A stretch of 64,000 nucleotides of DNA, from positions 1 through 64,000 of the forward strand of contig JAETQH010000012.1 of the NCBI GenBank assembly GCA_021770785.1. Direction: 5' to 3'. This document shows, piece after piece, positions 26,608 through 36,406 of the stretch. Each line of letters opens with the position of its first letter. Position 1 is the stretch's first letter. The notes under the pieces were generated by a model, which did not search any database, was not told the origin of the DNA, and was given only the letters and a program-made list of their open reading frames with translations. The translations under genes were made by a program, and so were the position numbers. This stretch comes from Lachnospiraceae bacterium. Its GTDB lineage: Bacteria; Bacillota; Clostridia; Lachnospirales; Lachnospiraceae.

Positions 26608-26653
26608 AAAAGAAGGTTTCCTGTCACCTCTTTGTGACGGGAAACCTTCTTTT
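26608..26653. terminator. Bidirectional terminator between DJ-1 gene and spore-protein gene
   Basis: A long stem (AAAAGAAGGTTTCC... / ...GGAAACCTTCTTTT with inner GTCAC/GTGAC) has an A-run on the left and T-run on the right, ending transcripts from both sides. Confidence 0.92.
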
Positions 26654-26689
26654 ATCGGCGTGCGTTACTGTGCACGTTTTCGGTCAGGA

Positions 26690-26908
26690 TTAGTTAGACA
26701 TCTGCTCTTCCTGTTTCATAATCATTTTTTTGACCATTTCGCCACCGATGGAACCAGCCTGTGCGGAAGTTAAGTCACCGTTGTAGCCTTCTTTTAAAGG
26801 TACGCCGATTTCGCTTGCAACTTCCTGTTTAAAGCGGTTCATAGCCTCTTTTGCCTGTGGTACTGCCATTTTGCTGGTGTTAGAACCAGAATTGTTAGAT
26901 GAACTCAT
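26690..26908 (-). CDS. Small acid-soluble spore protein, alpha/beta type
   Basis: ATG at 26908 is chosen because GGAGG lies six bases before it; the product is 72 residues. Motifs of alpha/beta SASPs are present: the region with E-I-G-V (FKQEVASEIGV) that holds the GPR protease cleavage site, and the DNA-binding block YNGDLTSAQAGSIGGEMVKK. These proteins coat spore DNA and protect it from UV and heat. The gene indicates a spore-forming lineage and should be read late in sporulation in the forespore. Confidence 0.95.
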   Translation of the reverse strand: MSSSNNSGSNTSKMAVPQAKEAMNRFKQEVASEIGVPLKEGYNGDLTSAQAGSIGGEMVKKMIMKQEEQMSN

Positions 26909-27056
26909 GTTTTTTCCTCCATACATCTCATAATTTTGGCTTTAGTTTACTAAAACCATTTACTGTTTTTAGGATTTACAATAACTTTTACTGTAGTTCC
27001 TGATTTTAGTATTTACAGCCAATAAAAAATTATGTTGGAAAATTTTGAGAAAATTC

Positions 27057-27086
27057 TTGACAGGAAGGGGAGTATGTGCGTATACT
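27057..27086 (+). promoter_or_regulatory. Promoter before the exporter region
   Basis: TTGACA (27057-27062), an 18-base spacer and TATACT (27081-27086). A 5-bp inverted repeat AGTAT/ATACT (27071-27086) overlaps the -10, in the manner of GntR-type exporter operators. Confidence 0.6.
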
Positions 27087-27140
27087 TAAACACATGAGTT
27101 GTTTCTAATTTAAAAATTTAAGGAAAGTGAGGTAAAAATT

Positions 27141-27224
27141 ATGATTAAATTACATGACGGCTTAAGGAATAAAAGAAATAACAATCATATGATTACCTCG
27201 GTGGGTTTAGCAGTTTTTGGGTGA
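27141..27224 (+). CDS. Possible 27-residue leader peptide
   Basis: An ATG with GTGAGGT upstream opens a frame MIKLHDGLRNKRNNNHMITS... that ends at TGA 27222-27224, between the promoter at 27057 and the terminator at 27305. It could be a leader peptide that governs read-through into the ABC exporter, or a decayed gene. There is no homology evidence. Confidence 0.3.
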   Translation: MIKLHDGLRNKRNNNHMITSVGLAVFG

Positions 27225-27304
27225 GCGGAATTTGCGGTAAGTTTTGCCGCGGAGGAAGGTTAACCGGAGAGCGGATTTAGAACACCATATTTCCCATGGG
27301 ATAT

Positions 27305-27350
27305 AGCCCGTGGCTGGTAATTTTATGAATTGCCGGCTGCGGGCTTTTTT
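27305..27350 (+). terminator. Terminator or attenuator before the exporter genes
   Basis: AGCCCG...GGTAATT pairs with AATTGCCGG...CGGGCT over 18 positions including several G-T pairs, followed by six T. It lies between the promoter and the first exporter gene. Confidence 0.75.
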
Positions 27351-27358
27351 GCGCACTC

Positions 27359-27403
27359 GCCCCAGAGGAAGTAAGCCCCAGAGGAAGTAAGCCCCAGAGG
27401 AAA
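27359..27403 (+). repeat. 16-bp tandem repeat, nearly three copies
   Basis: GCCCCAGAGGAAGTAA is repeated at 27359 and 27375 exactly, with a third partial copy at 27391. Each copy contains the ribosome-site-like AGAGGAA. It sits just after the terminator and about 50 bases before the first exporter gene. Confidence 0.85.
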
Positions 27404-27453
27404 GATGGTGGAATTGACATCGAGGGAATGAATGTGGAAGGGAGGATTTGAAA

Positions 27454-29220
27454 GTGAAAAAGTTACACACATATGTATTGGGGCACTGGAAGGGTTATCT
27501 GTTTGCCGTGTGCTCTATGGTGATTGCGATTACGCTGGATATGCTGTACCCGAGAATTACACAGCAGATTGTGGATGACGTAATTTTAGGAGGACAGGTG
27601 GAGTTCTTGACGAAGCTGCTGGCCGGAATTGTTGCGGTGGGAATCGGACGCTGCATTTTCGGCTATTGCAAGGAGTTTACCTTTGATAAGCTGGCATCTG
27701 CCATCGGGACGGAAATGCGGAAGGATTTGTTCCGCCATATTCAGACACTGTCCATGAATTATTTTGACAATACCAATACCGGCGAGCTGATGGCAAGGGT
27801 AAAGGATGATGTGGATAAGGTCTGGAATGTTATGGGATACGTGGGAATGCTGGTGGTGGAGGTGACCATCCATGTCAGCTTTGTGCTTTACTGTATGTTT
27901 CATCTGAATTGGAGACTGGCGTTTGTACCGCTTGCTACCATGCTGATCTGTGGAACGGTTGCCGTTGTGATGGAGCGGAAGTTAGATAAGATTTACGAGG
28001 AAATCAGCGAGGAAAATGCAGTGCTTACCACGGTGGCGGAGGAAAACTTAGCCGGGGTCAGGACGGTAAAGGCATTTGCCCGGGAAAAATTTGAGATTGA
28101 AAAATTTATGTCCCACAACAAACGTTATTATGAACTGAATATCAGCCAATCTAAAATGCTGGTGCGGTATTATCCGGTATTCCAGTTTGTGGGAAAAGCG
28201 CTTCCGGTAGCTATGACGATTTTAGGCGGAGTTTTCGTAATGCAGGGGGAAATGACACTGGGAGCCTTGGTAGCGTTTGTGGAATACAGCAGAAACTGTA
28301 CCTGGCCCATGGAAATGCTGGGCTGGCTCACCAATGATGTATCTTCTGCGGTGGCATCTTACCGGAAAATCAAGAAAATTTATGGGGAAAGCGCAGTCAT
28401 CCGGGACGGGGAGGCTCCTGTTGTTTTAGAAAAGGTGGAGGGCAGTATTTCTTTTGAACATGTTTCCTTTGCCTTAGAGGGAAAAGAAATTTTAAAGGAT
28501 ATCAGCTTTACCCTTCCCGCAGGAAAAACCTTAGGCATTATGGGAGCCACCGGCTCAGGAAAATCTTCTGTCATCAATTTGCTCCAACGGTTTTATGACG
28601 CTACGGAAGGAGCGGTAACGTTAGACGGAACCGATATCAGGGACTTGACGCTAAAACAGCTCAGAAGCAGTATTTCCGTGGTTTTGCAGGACGTATTTCT
28701 TTTTTCCGATACGATTGAGGAAAACATCAAGATGGGACAGCGGAGCATTCTGCCGATGGAAGAAATCAAAAAGGCGGCGGAGAATGCTCAGGCGAAAGCC
28801 TTTATTGAAAAAATGGATGAGCAGTACGACACCGTAATCGGTGAGCGGGGTGTGGGGCTTTCCGGCGGACAAAAGCAGCGTATCAGCATTGCGAGGGCTT
28901 TGGCAAAACATGCACCGGTTCTGGTGCTAGACGATTCTACGTCAGCCCTTGATATGGAGACGGAGCATGAAATCCAAAAGACTTTAAATGAGCTTAAGGA
29001 TACCACAAAACTGATTATTGCGCACCGTATTTCGGCAGTCCGCCATGCGGATGAAATTATTTATCTGAAAGACGGGGCGATTGCGGAGCGGGGAACCCAT
29101 GAAGAACTGCTGGCAAGGAGGGGGCTTTATTATGAAACCTATCTGGCGCAGTATGGGGCATGGGAAAATACTGCGGAAAGCAGCATTGATTTTAATTGCC
29201 CCGCAGATGTGTGCGGCTAA
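27454..29220 (+). CDS. ABC exporter half-transporter, degenerate-site subunit
   Basis: GTG at 27454 is preferred to an in-frame TTG at 27448, which is too close to GGAGG. The protein (588 residues) has a six-helix exporter domain (about 10-310) and an ATPase domain with Walker A GATGSGKSS, signature LSGGQKQRIS and switch His in IIAHRIS. Its Walker B reads LVLDDSTSALD: the usual catalytic Glu is Asp. That is the mark of the degenerate-site partner in heterodimeric exporters of the BmrC/TM287 type. The partner follows 27 bases downstream. Substrate unknown; drugs, lipids or peptides are usual. Confidence 0.93.
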   Translation: MKKLHTYVLGHWKGYLFAVCSMVIAITLDMLYPRITQQIVDDVILGGQVEFLTKLLAGIVAVGIGRCIFGYCKEFTFDKLASAIGTEMRKDLFRHIQTLSMNYFDNTNTGELMARVKDDVDKVWNVMGYVGMLVVEVTIHVSFVLYCMFHLNWRLAFVPLATMLICGTVAVVMERKLDKIYEEISEENAVLTTVAEENLAGVRTVKAFAREKFEIEKFMSHNKRYYELNISQSKMLVRYYPVFQFVGKALPVAMTILGGVFVMQGEMTLGALVAFVEYSRNCTWPMEMLGWLTNDVSSAVASYRKIKKIYGESAVIRDGEAPVVLEKVEGSISFEHVSFALEGKEILKDISFTLPAGKTLGIMGATGSGKSSVINLLQRFYDATEGAVTLDGTDIRDLTLKQLRSSISVVLQDVFLFSDTIEENIKMGQRSILPMEEIKKAAENAQAKAFIEKMDEQYDTVIGERGVGLSGGQKQRISIARALAKHAPVLVLDDSTSALDMETEHEIQKTLNELKDTTKLIIAHRISAVRHADEIIYLKDGAIAERGTHEELLARRGLYYETYLAQYGAWENTAESSIDFNCPADVCG

Positions 29221-29247
29221 TGGAAGAAGAAAGAGAGGTAGTCACTT

Positions 29248-31038
29248 ATGGCAGTCAATTCCTATCGGGAAGACGAGTTTATGGAAAACACGGACAAGAA
29301 AAAGATTTTAAAAAGGCTGTTTTCCTATTTACTGGAATATAAATGGATTTTGGCTGGGGTATTACTCTGTATGGGAGTTACCGTTGCCATTTCCCTGGTG
29401 AATCCGCTGTTGATTGAAGAGGCGATTGACCATTACATCGCAGAAAAAGATTTTTCCGGTTTGTTAAAGCTGGGGGCATTTGCACTGGTTTTAAACATTA
29501 TTTTTATTGTAATGGTAAAGGTGCGGATGTATGTGATGGCGGTGGTGTCAAACAAGATTTTGATGCGTATCCGGAAAGATTTGTATGAACATATCCAGAC
29601 CTTATCTTTTTCCTTTTTTGACAGCAGGCCGACGGGGAAAATTTTAGCCCGCATTATCGGAGATGTAAATTCATTGAAAGATGTGCTGGTAAATATGGTA
29701 ACGACACTGATACCGGAGTTTATCACGGTACTTGGGGTTGTAGTGATTATGATTGTGAAGGACTGGCGGTTAGCGCTCGCTTCCTTAAGCACAATTCCCC
29801 TGATGGTGGCAGGAATTTGGTTTGTGCAGACCGCTTCCCATAAAAGATGGCAGATTTTCCGCAAAAAATCCTCCAACTTAAATGCTTATGTGCATGAGGA
29901 TATGGCGGGAATGAATGTGGTGCAGAGCTTTAGCGCAGAGGGGGAGACACAGGAGATTTTTGAAAATCTGGCAGAAGAACACCGTGCTTCTTTTGTGGAC
30001 GCAGTTACCTATGCGGATATGTTCGGTCCGGTGATTGATTTCTGCTGGGGGATTGGGGCAATGATGCTTTATCTGGTGGGGATACGTTTTCTGGGCTTTG
30101 AGAAGGTCTCTATCGGTCTTTTGGTGGCATTTGGTACATATATCAATATGTTTTGGAACCCTATTATGAACCTCAGTAACTTTTATAATAATCTGGTGAC
30201 GAACCTGACGGCGGCGGAACGTATCTTTGACATTCTGGATACGGAAGCAGATATTGTAGACGGTGAGGATGTGGAAACACTGCCGGAGGTAAAGGGAAGC
30301 GTGGAGTTTTCCCATGTGAGCTTTACTTATGACAAGGGAACGCCTGCAGAGACAAAGGTTTTAGAGGATGTGAGTTTTCAGGTGAAGCCGGGGGAGACGA
30401 TTGCGTTAGTAGGTCCCACCGGAGCAGGAAAGACCACGATTGTGAATTTAATCAGCCGCTTTTATGACATTGAGGATGGTACGATTTTGGTGGACGGTTA
30501 TGATTTGACTAAGGTTTCCATCGAAAGCCTGCGCCGCCAGATGGGTGTCATGACCCAGGATAATTTCATTTTCCATGGGACAGTGAGGGACAATATTCTA
30601 TATGGAAAATTAGATGCCACGGAGGAAGAAATGATTGCGGCAGCAAAGGCAGTCAACGCCCATGATTTTATTATGAAAATGGAGAAGGGGTATGACACGG
30701 AATTGAAGGAGCACGGTGCAGGACTTTCCATCGGGCAGAGACAGCTTATCGCCTTTGCCAGAACCATGGTTTCCATGCCGAAAATCCTGATTTTAGACGA
30801 AGCAACCTCAAGTATCGACACCCATACCGAAATCCTGGTGCAGAAAGGCATTGAGGCGCTGCTTTCCGGCAGAACCAGCTTTGTCATCGCCCACAGGCTT
30901 TCCACAATCCAGAATGCAGACCGGATTTTTGTCATTGATAAAGGCGGGATTTTAGAGCAGGGAACGCCTGGGGAACTGATGAGGCAGAAGGGCGCGTACT
31001 ATCATTTATATATGGCGCAGTTTGCAGGCTTGCAATAG
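29248..31038 (+). CDS. ABC exporter half-transporter, catalytic partner
   Basis: The 596-residue partner has a short cytosolic start, six membrane helices (about 40-330) and an ATPase domain with Walker A GPTGAGKTT, Walker B ILILDEATSSID with the normal catalytic Glu, and switch His in VIAHRLS. Its signature reads LSIGQRQ, not LSGGQ. Combined with the Asp of the upstream subunit, one ATP site is degenerate and the other, made from this Walker B and the LSGGQ of the partner, is intact. A bidirectional terminator follows. Confidence 0.94.
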   Translation: MAVNSYREDEFMENTDKKKILKRLFSYLLEYKWILAGVLLCMGVTVAISLVNPLLIEEAIDHYIAEKDFSGLLKLGAFALVLNIIFIVMVKVRMYVMAVVSNKILMRIRKDLYEHIQTLSFSFFDSRPTGKILARIIGDVNSLKDVLVNMVTTLIPEFITVLGVVVIMIVKDWRLALASLSTIPLMVAGIWFVQTASHKRWQIFRKKSSNLNAYVHEDMAGMNVVQSFSAEGETQEIFENLAEEHRASFVDAVTYADMFGPVIDFCWGIGAMMLYLVGIRFLGFEKVSIGLLVAFGTYINMFWNPIMNLSNFYNNLVTNLTAAERIFDILDTEADIVDGEDVETLPEVKGSVEFSHVSFTYDKGTPAETKVLEDVSFQVKPGETIALVGPTGAGKTTIVNLISRFYDIEDGTILVDGYDLTKVSIESLRRQMGVMTQDNFIFHGTVRDNILYGKLDATEEEMIAAAKAVNAHDFIMKMEKGYDTELKEHGAGLSIGQRQLIAFARTMVSMPKILILDEATSSIDTHTEILVQKGIEALLSGRTSFVIAHRLSTIQNADRIFVIDKGGILEQGTPGELMRQKGAYYHLYMAQFAGLQ

Positions 31039-31061
31039 AAGAGCATAATGGTAACCGTTTC

Positions 31062-31114
31062 AAATACAGGATATGGCGAGAGTCACATTCCCTCCGCCGT
31101 ACCCTGTATTTTTT
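31062..31114. terminator. Bidirectional terminator after the exporter
   Basis: AAATACAGG at 31062 pairs with CCTGTATTT near 31103, with inner GGCG/CGCC pairing, and ends in a T-run. It serves both the exporter operon and the converging minus-strand gene. Confidence 0.8.
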
Positions 31115-31117
31115 CAG

Positions 31118-32044
31118 TTATTTTAAAGTGACCGAATTTGGTGCAGTGTCAAAATCCAATATGGTTTTCCCTTTTTCTGACAGCGCCTGCTTTAACTCGC
31201 TGGCGGGGAAATCCGGATTTTCGGTAATGGATTTCGGAGCATCCATAAAATAAACCTCAGCGTCCGCTGCGGCGTAAAACTCTTCCGAGAAAGACCAGTT
31301 TCCATGGTGTCCGGTTTGGACGTAGTCACAGGAGAGCATGTCTTTGTAAGTTTCCAGTAAATAAGAGTCCATATCATATTTAATATCAGAGCAGAAAAGC
31401 ATACTGCTGTTTGCACTGCTGACTTTAAACAGAAGAGAAGCGTTGTTCTGGTAATCCTTTTCTTCTCCCACGGTGGAAAGCACAATCTCATCATAGGCGT
31501 TGTAGATGTCAAAGGTCAGCCCGCAGATGGTTAAGTGTTCGCCTCGCTTTAAATGGGTGATGTTGGCAGCCTGTTTTGTCAGGGAATGGTAATTTTCCAT
31601 AATAGTAATATCGTCATAAGGTTCACCCACGGATTCGATAAAGTCGTAGTCGAAACCGTTATCGTAAATGGCATCAATGGTGATACCCCCGGGATTGGCA
31701 TAAATTTCATTGAAAGCTCCGGCGTGGTCTTTGTGAGGGTGTGAAAGGATCCATGCGTCCACATGATTTCCATGTCTGGCGATGATGTTCCGGAGCGCAT
31801 TGGCATTTTCCTTCCAGCCCCCGTCGATAATCAGGAAGTAATCGTCATTTTCAATGGTGTAAAAGGTTGCCTGCACTCCGGTGGAATCGGGATACTGGGT
31901 CACTAAGTACTCCCGGGACAAATCTGGGATGTATCCGGTGGAATCCTTTTTTGCAGCACAGCTTTGAAAAAAGATACAAAGGATAAGCAGGCAGGAAAAA
32001 AGTGCAAGGCAACCTGAGGATAATAAATATTTTTGTTTCATCAT
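31118..32044 (-). CDS. Extracellular metallo-beta-lactamase-fold lipoprotein
   Basis: The 308-residue protein has a signal peptide with a probable lipobox ending in Cys (FFQSCAAKK), then a metallo-beta-lactamase fold: the metal site SHPHKDHAGAF, a later YVQTGHHGNWSF histidine and FCSDIKYDM. The layout is that of the secreted ComEC-C-terminal-like hydrolases, so it may cleave a phosphodiester or related substrate outside the cell. It is divergent from the large hybrid kinase gene, with about 210 bases between. Confidence 0.88.
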   Translation of the reverse strand: MMKQKYLLSSGCLALFSCLLILCIFFQSCAAKKDSTGYIPDLSREYLVTQYPDSTGVQATFYTIENDDYFLIIDGGWKENANALRNIIARHGNHVDAWILSHPHKDHAGAFNEIYANPGGITIDAIYDNGFDYDFIESVGEPYDDITIMENYHSLTKQAANITHLKRGEHLTICGLTFDIYNAYDEIVLSTVGEEKDYQNNASLLFKVSSANSSMLFCSDIKYDMDSYLLETYKDMLSCDYVQTGHHGNWSFSEEFYAAADAEVYFMDAPKSITENPDFPASELKQALSEKGKTILDFDTAPNSVTLK

Positions 32045-32165
32045 AAATACCTCTTAAATTATTGTAGGGTTGGGTCTTTCCCATAATAGTTATAATGTAA
32101 CAAAATCCGGAAAAAATGTAAATGTTTCTTAGGGCTTTTCGGGAGCCGGAAGAGAATTTTGTACA

Positions 32166-32194
32166 TTGATGTTGGAGGGGGGTTATGGTACAAT
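32166..32194 (+). promoter_or_regulatory. Promoter of the membrane hybrid kinase
   Basis: TTGATG (32166-32171), 17 bases, TACAAT (32189-32194). Confidence 0.6.
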
Positions 32195-32258
32195 AAAAAA
32201 ATAGATATGAAAAACAGGTGATTTGTGGAAACTGTAAAAAAATACTAGGAGGATAAAG

Positions 32259-34796
32259 ATGGATAAAAAGGTAAAAAGGCTTTTTTGGCGAAGTATTGCT
32301 ATCTCGGTAGTGGTATGTTTGTTGATGTTTGTCTGGCTGACATATTATATGTCTTACAAGACGGAAACGTCTATCACAGAAATTACAGATATTTATATGG
32401 CAGAGGTGAGTCGGCAGATACAGCAGAAGTTCCAGTCCATTATAGGTCTGCGCTTAGAACAGGTGGAGGGAATTATACGGATAGTACCGCCGGAGACGGC
32501 AGCCGATAGAGAGGATCTATTGGAGGAATTACAGCTCCGGGCGAAGGTGAGGAACTTTTCCTACCTTGGTTTTCTGACAGAAGAAGGGGAGCTGGTGGAA
32601 ATCTACGGTGGAGATGTGAAGCTTAAAGGCGGGGATGATGTTATAGAATCCCTGCGGGAAGACGGGAATATCGTGACGGAGGGGAAGAGAGGTCCCGAGG
32701 AGAAGATGCTCCTGCTGGGCAAGGAAGCTTCTTATCCTATGGAGGAGGGAAAGAGCATTTCCCTGATTGCGGGAGTTCCCATGGAGTACCTCAATGATGC
32801 CATGTTTTTGGAGGAGGATGAGACATTGACGTATTCCCACGTTATTGATAAAGACGGGAACTTCATCATCCGAAACGCAGAGGCGTTCAGAGAAAGTTAT
32901 TTCGACCGGATACGAGAGGTTTATTTAGTGGAAGGTAAGAACGTTGAGGATTGCGTGAATGAACTGCAGGCAGCCATGCTGGAGAAGAAAGAGTACTCTT
33001 TCACTGCTTTTATAGATGGAAAACAGCAGTATATATACTGCGTCCCGTTATCCACAAATGCCAACTGGTATTTGGTTTCCGTTATGGCAAAAGGAACTTT
33101 AACAGAAGCAGTTATGGAATTGAATTCCGTGCGAACTAAGGTGACCATGAGTACTTGCATCATGATTATGCTTGTAATGCTGGTTATTCTTTTAATCTAT
33201 TACCGTTTCTCCCAGAAGCAGATGACGGAGATTGAGAAGGCAAGAAGGGAAGCATTCCGTTCCAATCAGGCAAAGAGCGAATTTTTATCCAATATGAGTC
33301 ATGATATCCGCACGCCGATGAATGCCATTATAGGAATGACTGAGATTGCCCAGAAAAATATTGATGACAAGGAACGGTTAGAGGACTGTTTAAGAAAGGT
33401 AAAGCTTTCCAGTAAGCATTTGTTGGGGCTTATTAATGATGTGCTGGATATGTCCAAGATTGAAAGCGGAAAGATGACACTTACCATTGCCCCTACGTCC
33501 CTGCGGGATGTGTTGGACGATATGGTGAATATTATGCAGCCGTTAGTAAAATCGGGGGGACAGTATTTTGATGTGTTTATCCGTAATATCATTTCGGAAG
33601 ATGTTTGCTGTGACGGTGTGCGTCTCAATCAAGTACTGCTGAATTTGCTGTCCAATGCGGCGAAGTATACGCCGGAGGGCGGCAGGATTGACATCCGTAT
33701 GTACCAGGAGCCTTCGGACAAAGGGGTGGAATATGTTCGTACGCACTTCTTTGTGGAGGATACGGGAATTGGTATGTCGGCTGAGTTCCAGAAGAAAATC
33801 TGGGATACCTTTGAGAGGGAAGAGACGGAGCAGGTACGGCAGATTACCGGAACCGGACTTGGCATGACAATCACAAAGCGGATTGTGGATATGATGGGGG
33901 GAACCATTGAACTGCAGAGTGAGCTGGGAAAAGGAAGCTGTTTCCACGTCACTCTGGATTTGCAAAAAGCTTCTTTGGAGGAAAAGGAGATGAAGCTGCC
34001 GCCCTGGAACGTGCTGGTGGTGGATGATAACGAACAGCTGTGTTCCTACGCAGCTTCCAGCTTAGAGGAATTAGGCGTCCATGCGGAGTGGACGTTAGAC
34101 GGAAGGAAAGCGGTGCAGATGGTTGAGGAGCACCACAAGAACTCCGAGGATTACCAGTTTGTGCTGGTTGACTGGAAGATGCCGAATATGGACGGTGTGC
34201 AGACCATCCGCAAGATAAGGGGGCGTGTAGGCAAAGAAATCCCTATCTTCCTGATGTCCGCATATGACAGGAGTGATATTGAAAGTGAAATGCAGGGGGA
34301 AGAAGTGGCAGGGTTTATCCCCAAACCCCTGTTTAAATCTACACTGTTTTTTTATCTGAACCGTTATGTGGAACAAGATGGGGAAATACAGGAACAGCAG
34401 GGGCAGGAGATAGATTTTGAAGGAAAGCACATCCTTTTGGCGGAAGACATGGATATCAACTGGGAGGTTGCCAATGAGATTCTGTCCGAGCTGGGACTTC
34501 AGATGGAGCGGGCAGTCGATGGAAAAGAATGCTTAGAGAAGTTTGAAAGTTCTGAAATCGGTTATTATGATGCGATTCTTATGGATATCCGTATGCCGGT
34601 GATGAACGGCTATGAGGCAACAGTGGCAATCCGGGCATTAGAACGGGCGGATAAGGATTTACCGATTATCGCCATGACGGCGGATGCATTTTCCGATGAT
34701 GCAAAGCATTGTATGGAGTGCGGCATGAATGCCCATATACCGAAACCATTAGACATAAAGGAATGCATTCGTATATTACAGATGTATTTAACGTAG
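32259..34796 (+). CDS. Membrane hybrid sensor histidine kinase with two receiver domains
   Basis: The 845-residue kinase has TM1 (about 10-31), an extracellular Cache-like sensor of about 250 residues (YSHVIDKDGNFIIRN and YCVPLSTNANWYLVSV), TM2 (about 295-315), HisKA with His348 (FLSNMSHDIRTPMNAIIGM), ATPase domain (GTGLGMTITKRIVDMMGG), and two receivers. The first keeps the DD pair and LVDWKMPNMDG; the second has LLAEDMDI and AILMDIRMPVMNG. No dedicated response regulator is adjacent. The next gene belongs to polysaccharide synthesis, but a promoter-sized gap lies between, so a regulatory link is only a guess. Confidence 0.93.
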   Translation: MDKKVKRLFWRSIAISVVVCLLMFVWLTYYMSYKTETSITEITDIYMAEVSRQIQQKFQSIIGLRLEQVEGIIRIVPPETAADREDLLEELQLRAKVRNFSYLGFLTEEGELVEIYGGDVKLKGGDDVIESLREDGNIVTEGKRGPEEKMLLLGKEASYPMEEGKSISLIAGVPMEYLNDAMFLEEDETLTYSHVIDKDGNFIIRNAEAFRESYFDRIREVYLVEGKNVEDCVNELQAAMLEKKEYSFTAFIDGKQQYIYCVPLSTNANWYLVSVMAKGTLTEAVMELNSVRTKVTMSTCIMIMLVMLVILLIYYRFSQKQMTEIEKARREAFRSNQAKSEFLSNMSHDIRTPMNAIIGMTEIAQKNIDDKERLEDCLRKVKLSSKHLLGLINDVLDMSKIESGKMTLTIAPTSLRDVLDDMVNIMQPLVKSGGQYFDVFIRNIISEDVCCDGVRLNQVLLNLLSNAAKYTPEGGRIDIRMYQEPSDKGVEYVRTHFFVEDTGIGMSAEFQKKIWDTFEREETEQVRQITGTGLGMTITKRIVDMMGGTIELQSELGKGSCFHVTLDLQKASLEEKEMKLPPWNVLVVDDNEQLCSYAASSLEELGVHAEWTLDGRKAVQMVEEHHKNSEDYQFVLVDWKMPNMDGVQTIRKIRGRVGKEIPIFLMSAYDRSDIESEMQGEEVAGFIPKPLFKSTLFFYLNRYVEQDGEIQEQQGQEIDFEGKHILLAEDMDINWEVANEILSELGLQMERAVDGKECLEKFESSEIGYYDAILMDIRMPVMNGYEATVAIRALERADKDLPIIAMTADAFSDDAKHCMECGMNAHIPKPLDIKECIRILQMYLT

Positions 34797-34912
34797 CGCC
34801 AAGGCGGCTGTTTTCATGGAAATGTATTACAACTTGCATGAACTCGGATAAAATGATACTATAAAAAGCATGGGAAACCGATTTGTTTTCCAGAGAAAGG
34901 CAGGAATTAAGA

Positions 34913-36097
34913 ATGAAGATTGCAATTGCAGGCACCGGGTATGTCGGTTTGTCAAATGCCGTTTTGTTAGCACAGAACCATGAAGTATATGCCGTGGATA
35001 TTATAGAAGAAAAGGCAGCCATGATTAACAATCGCAAATCTCCCCTTGTGGATAAGGAGATTGAGGAATATTTAGCGGAGAAGCCATTGAATTTGACTGC
35101 TACCACTGATGGCAGAAGCGCTTATAAGGAAGCGGATTTTGTTATCATTTCCACACCCACCAATTATGACACTAAGAGGAATTATTTTGACACTTCCTCC
35201 GTGGAGGCAGTGATTGAGCTGGTGTTAGAGGTGAATCCTAAGGCGGTTATGGTAATAAAATCCACAATTCCCGTAGGTTATACAGAAAGTATCTGTGAAA
35301 AATATCACACGGAGCGCATTTTATTTTCTCCGGAATTTTTGAGGGAGGGGCAGGCATTAAAGGATAACCTTTATCCGTCCCGGATTATCGTGGGCGCAAA
35401 GGCGGGCAATGAAGAAATGAAACAGGCGGCTAAGACCTTTGCCGGGCTGTTGCAGGAGGGAGCCATCAAGGAGGACGTTCCCACCCTCTTTACGAATCTG
35501 ACAGAGGCGGAGGCGGTGAAATTATTTGCCAATACCTATCTTGCCCTCCGGGTTGCTTTCTTTAATGAGCTGGACACTTTTGCAGTAATGAAAGGACTGG
35601 ATGCAGGACAAATTATCGAGGGTATCGGCCTAGACCCACGTATTGGGAACCATTATAACAATCCCTCCTTTGGATATGGCGGTTACTGCCTGCCGAAGGA
35701 TACCAAACAGCTGCTGGCAAATTATAACAATGTGCCCAATAACATTATGGGAGCGATTGTGGACGCAAACCACACCAGAAAAGATTTTATTGCGGAGCAG
35801 ATTTTAGAGAAAAATCCGAAGGTAGTGGGAATTTACCGTCTGGCGATGAAGGCAAATTCAGATAATTACAGGCAGAGCTCAGTCTTAGGTATTATGGAAC
35901 GCATCCGTGCAAAGGGAGTGACGATCGTGATTTATGATCCTACTTTAAAGACGGAGGTTTTTGAGAATGCCAGAGTGATTGCAGATTTTGAGGAATTTGC
36001 AAGGCTCAGTGACGTGATTGTGGCAAACCGGTTTGATGGGATGTTAGAGCCGGTGGAAGAGAAAGTGTATACAAGAGATATTTATTTCAGAGATTAA
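34913..36097 (+). CDS. ugd: UDP-glucose 6-dehydrogenase
   Basis: ATG at 34913 gives the family start [12 protein letters not shown], so an in-frame TTG at 34883 is not used. The 394-residue enzyme oxidises UDP-glucose to UDP-glucuronate with two NAD+. Visible are the NAD-binding [10 protein letters not shown], the STIPVGYT segment, [11 protein letters not shown], and the catalytic Cys in [13 protein letters not shown]. The C-terminal third is the UDP-sugar-binding domain. UDP-glucuronate would feed the surface polysaccharide made by the following genes. Confidence 0.93.
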   Translation: MKIAIAGTGYVGLSNAVLLAQNHEVYAVDIIEEKAAMINNRKSPLVDKEIEEYLAEKPLNLTATTDGRSAYKEADFVIISTPTNYDTKRNYFDTSSVEAVIELVLEVNPKAVMVIKSTIPVGYTESICEKYHTERILFSPEFLREGQALKDNLYPSRIIVGAKAGNEEMKQAAKTFAGLLQEGAIKEDVPTLFTNLTEAEAVKLFANTYLALRVAFFNELDTFAVMKGLDAGQIIEGIGLDPRIGNHYNNPSFGYGGYCLPKDTKQLLANYNNVPNNIMGAIVDANHTRKDFIAEQILEKNPKVVGIYRLAMKANSDNYRQSSVLGIMERIRAKGVTIVIYDPTLKTEVFENARVIADFEEFARLSDVIVANRFDGMLEPVEEKVYTRDIYFRD

Positions 36098-36199
36098 AAC
36101 GGCATTTTTCGAATTTGGAGATGATAGCTTCCATAAAGAGCAGACCAAAATCCTTACCTATTCATATTGCAGAGAGAGAAAGAGAGAGAAAAGCCAACC

Positions 36200-36406
36200 A
36201 TGATGAAGGTATTCATATGTCCCAAATGCGGCTGGATGCGTGTCGTATCCCGCCGCAAAGATGTGGAGTGCTTCAAATGCGGTGCTCCGCAGATGGCCCT
36301 GACCAAAGTTGAATTTGAAAGTTACACCGAAATGTCAGAGGAAGAACGAAAAGATTACGCTGACGGATGGCTTTACATACATCAGAAAGGTAAAAAGGAA
36401 GCATGA
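36200..36406 (+). CDS. Small zinc-ribbon (rubredoxin-like) protein
   Basis: The most likely start is the double ATG at 36200-36205 (MMKVFICPKCGWM); the longer frame from 36167 runs through AG-repeat sequence. About 68 residues. Two CxxC knuckles (CPKCG and CFKCG) separated by 17 residues should bind Zn or Fe. The function is unknown. The last four bases (ATGA) overlap the next gene, so it is translated with the glycosyltransferase. Confidence 0.7.
   Translation: MMKVFICPKCGWMRVVSRRKDVECFKCGAPQMALTKVEFESYTEMSEEERKDYADGWLYIHQKGKKEA

Noticed and set aside
27359-27403. CRISPR-like direct repeats
   Set aside because: The 16-bp units are directly tandem with no spacers and no cas genes nearby.
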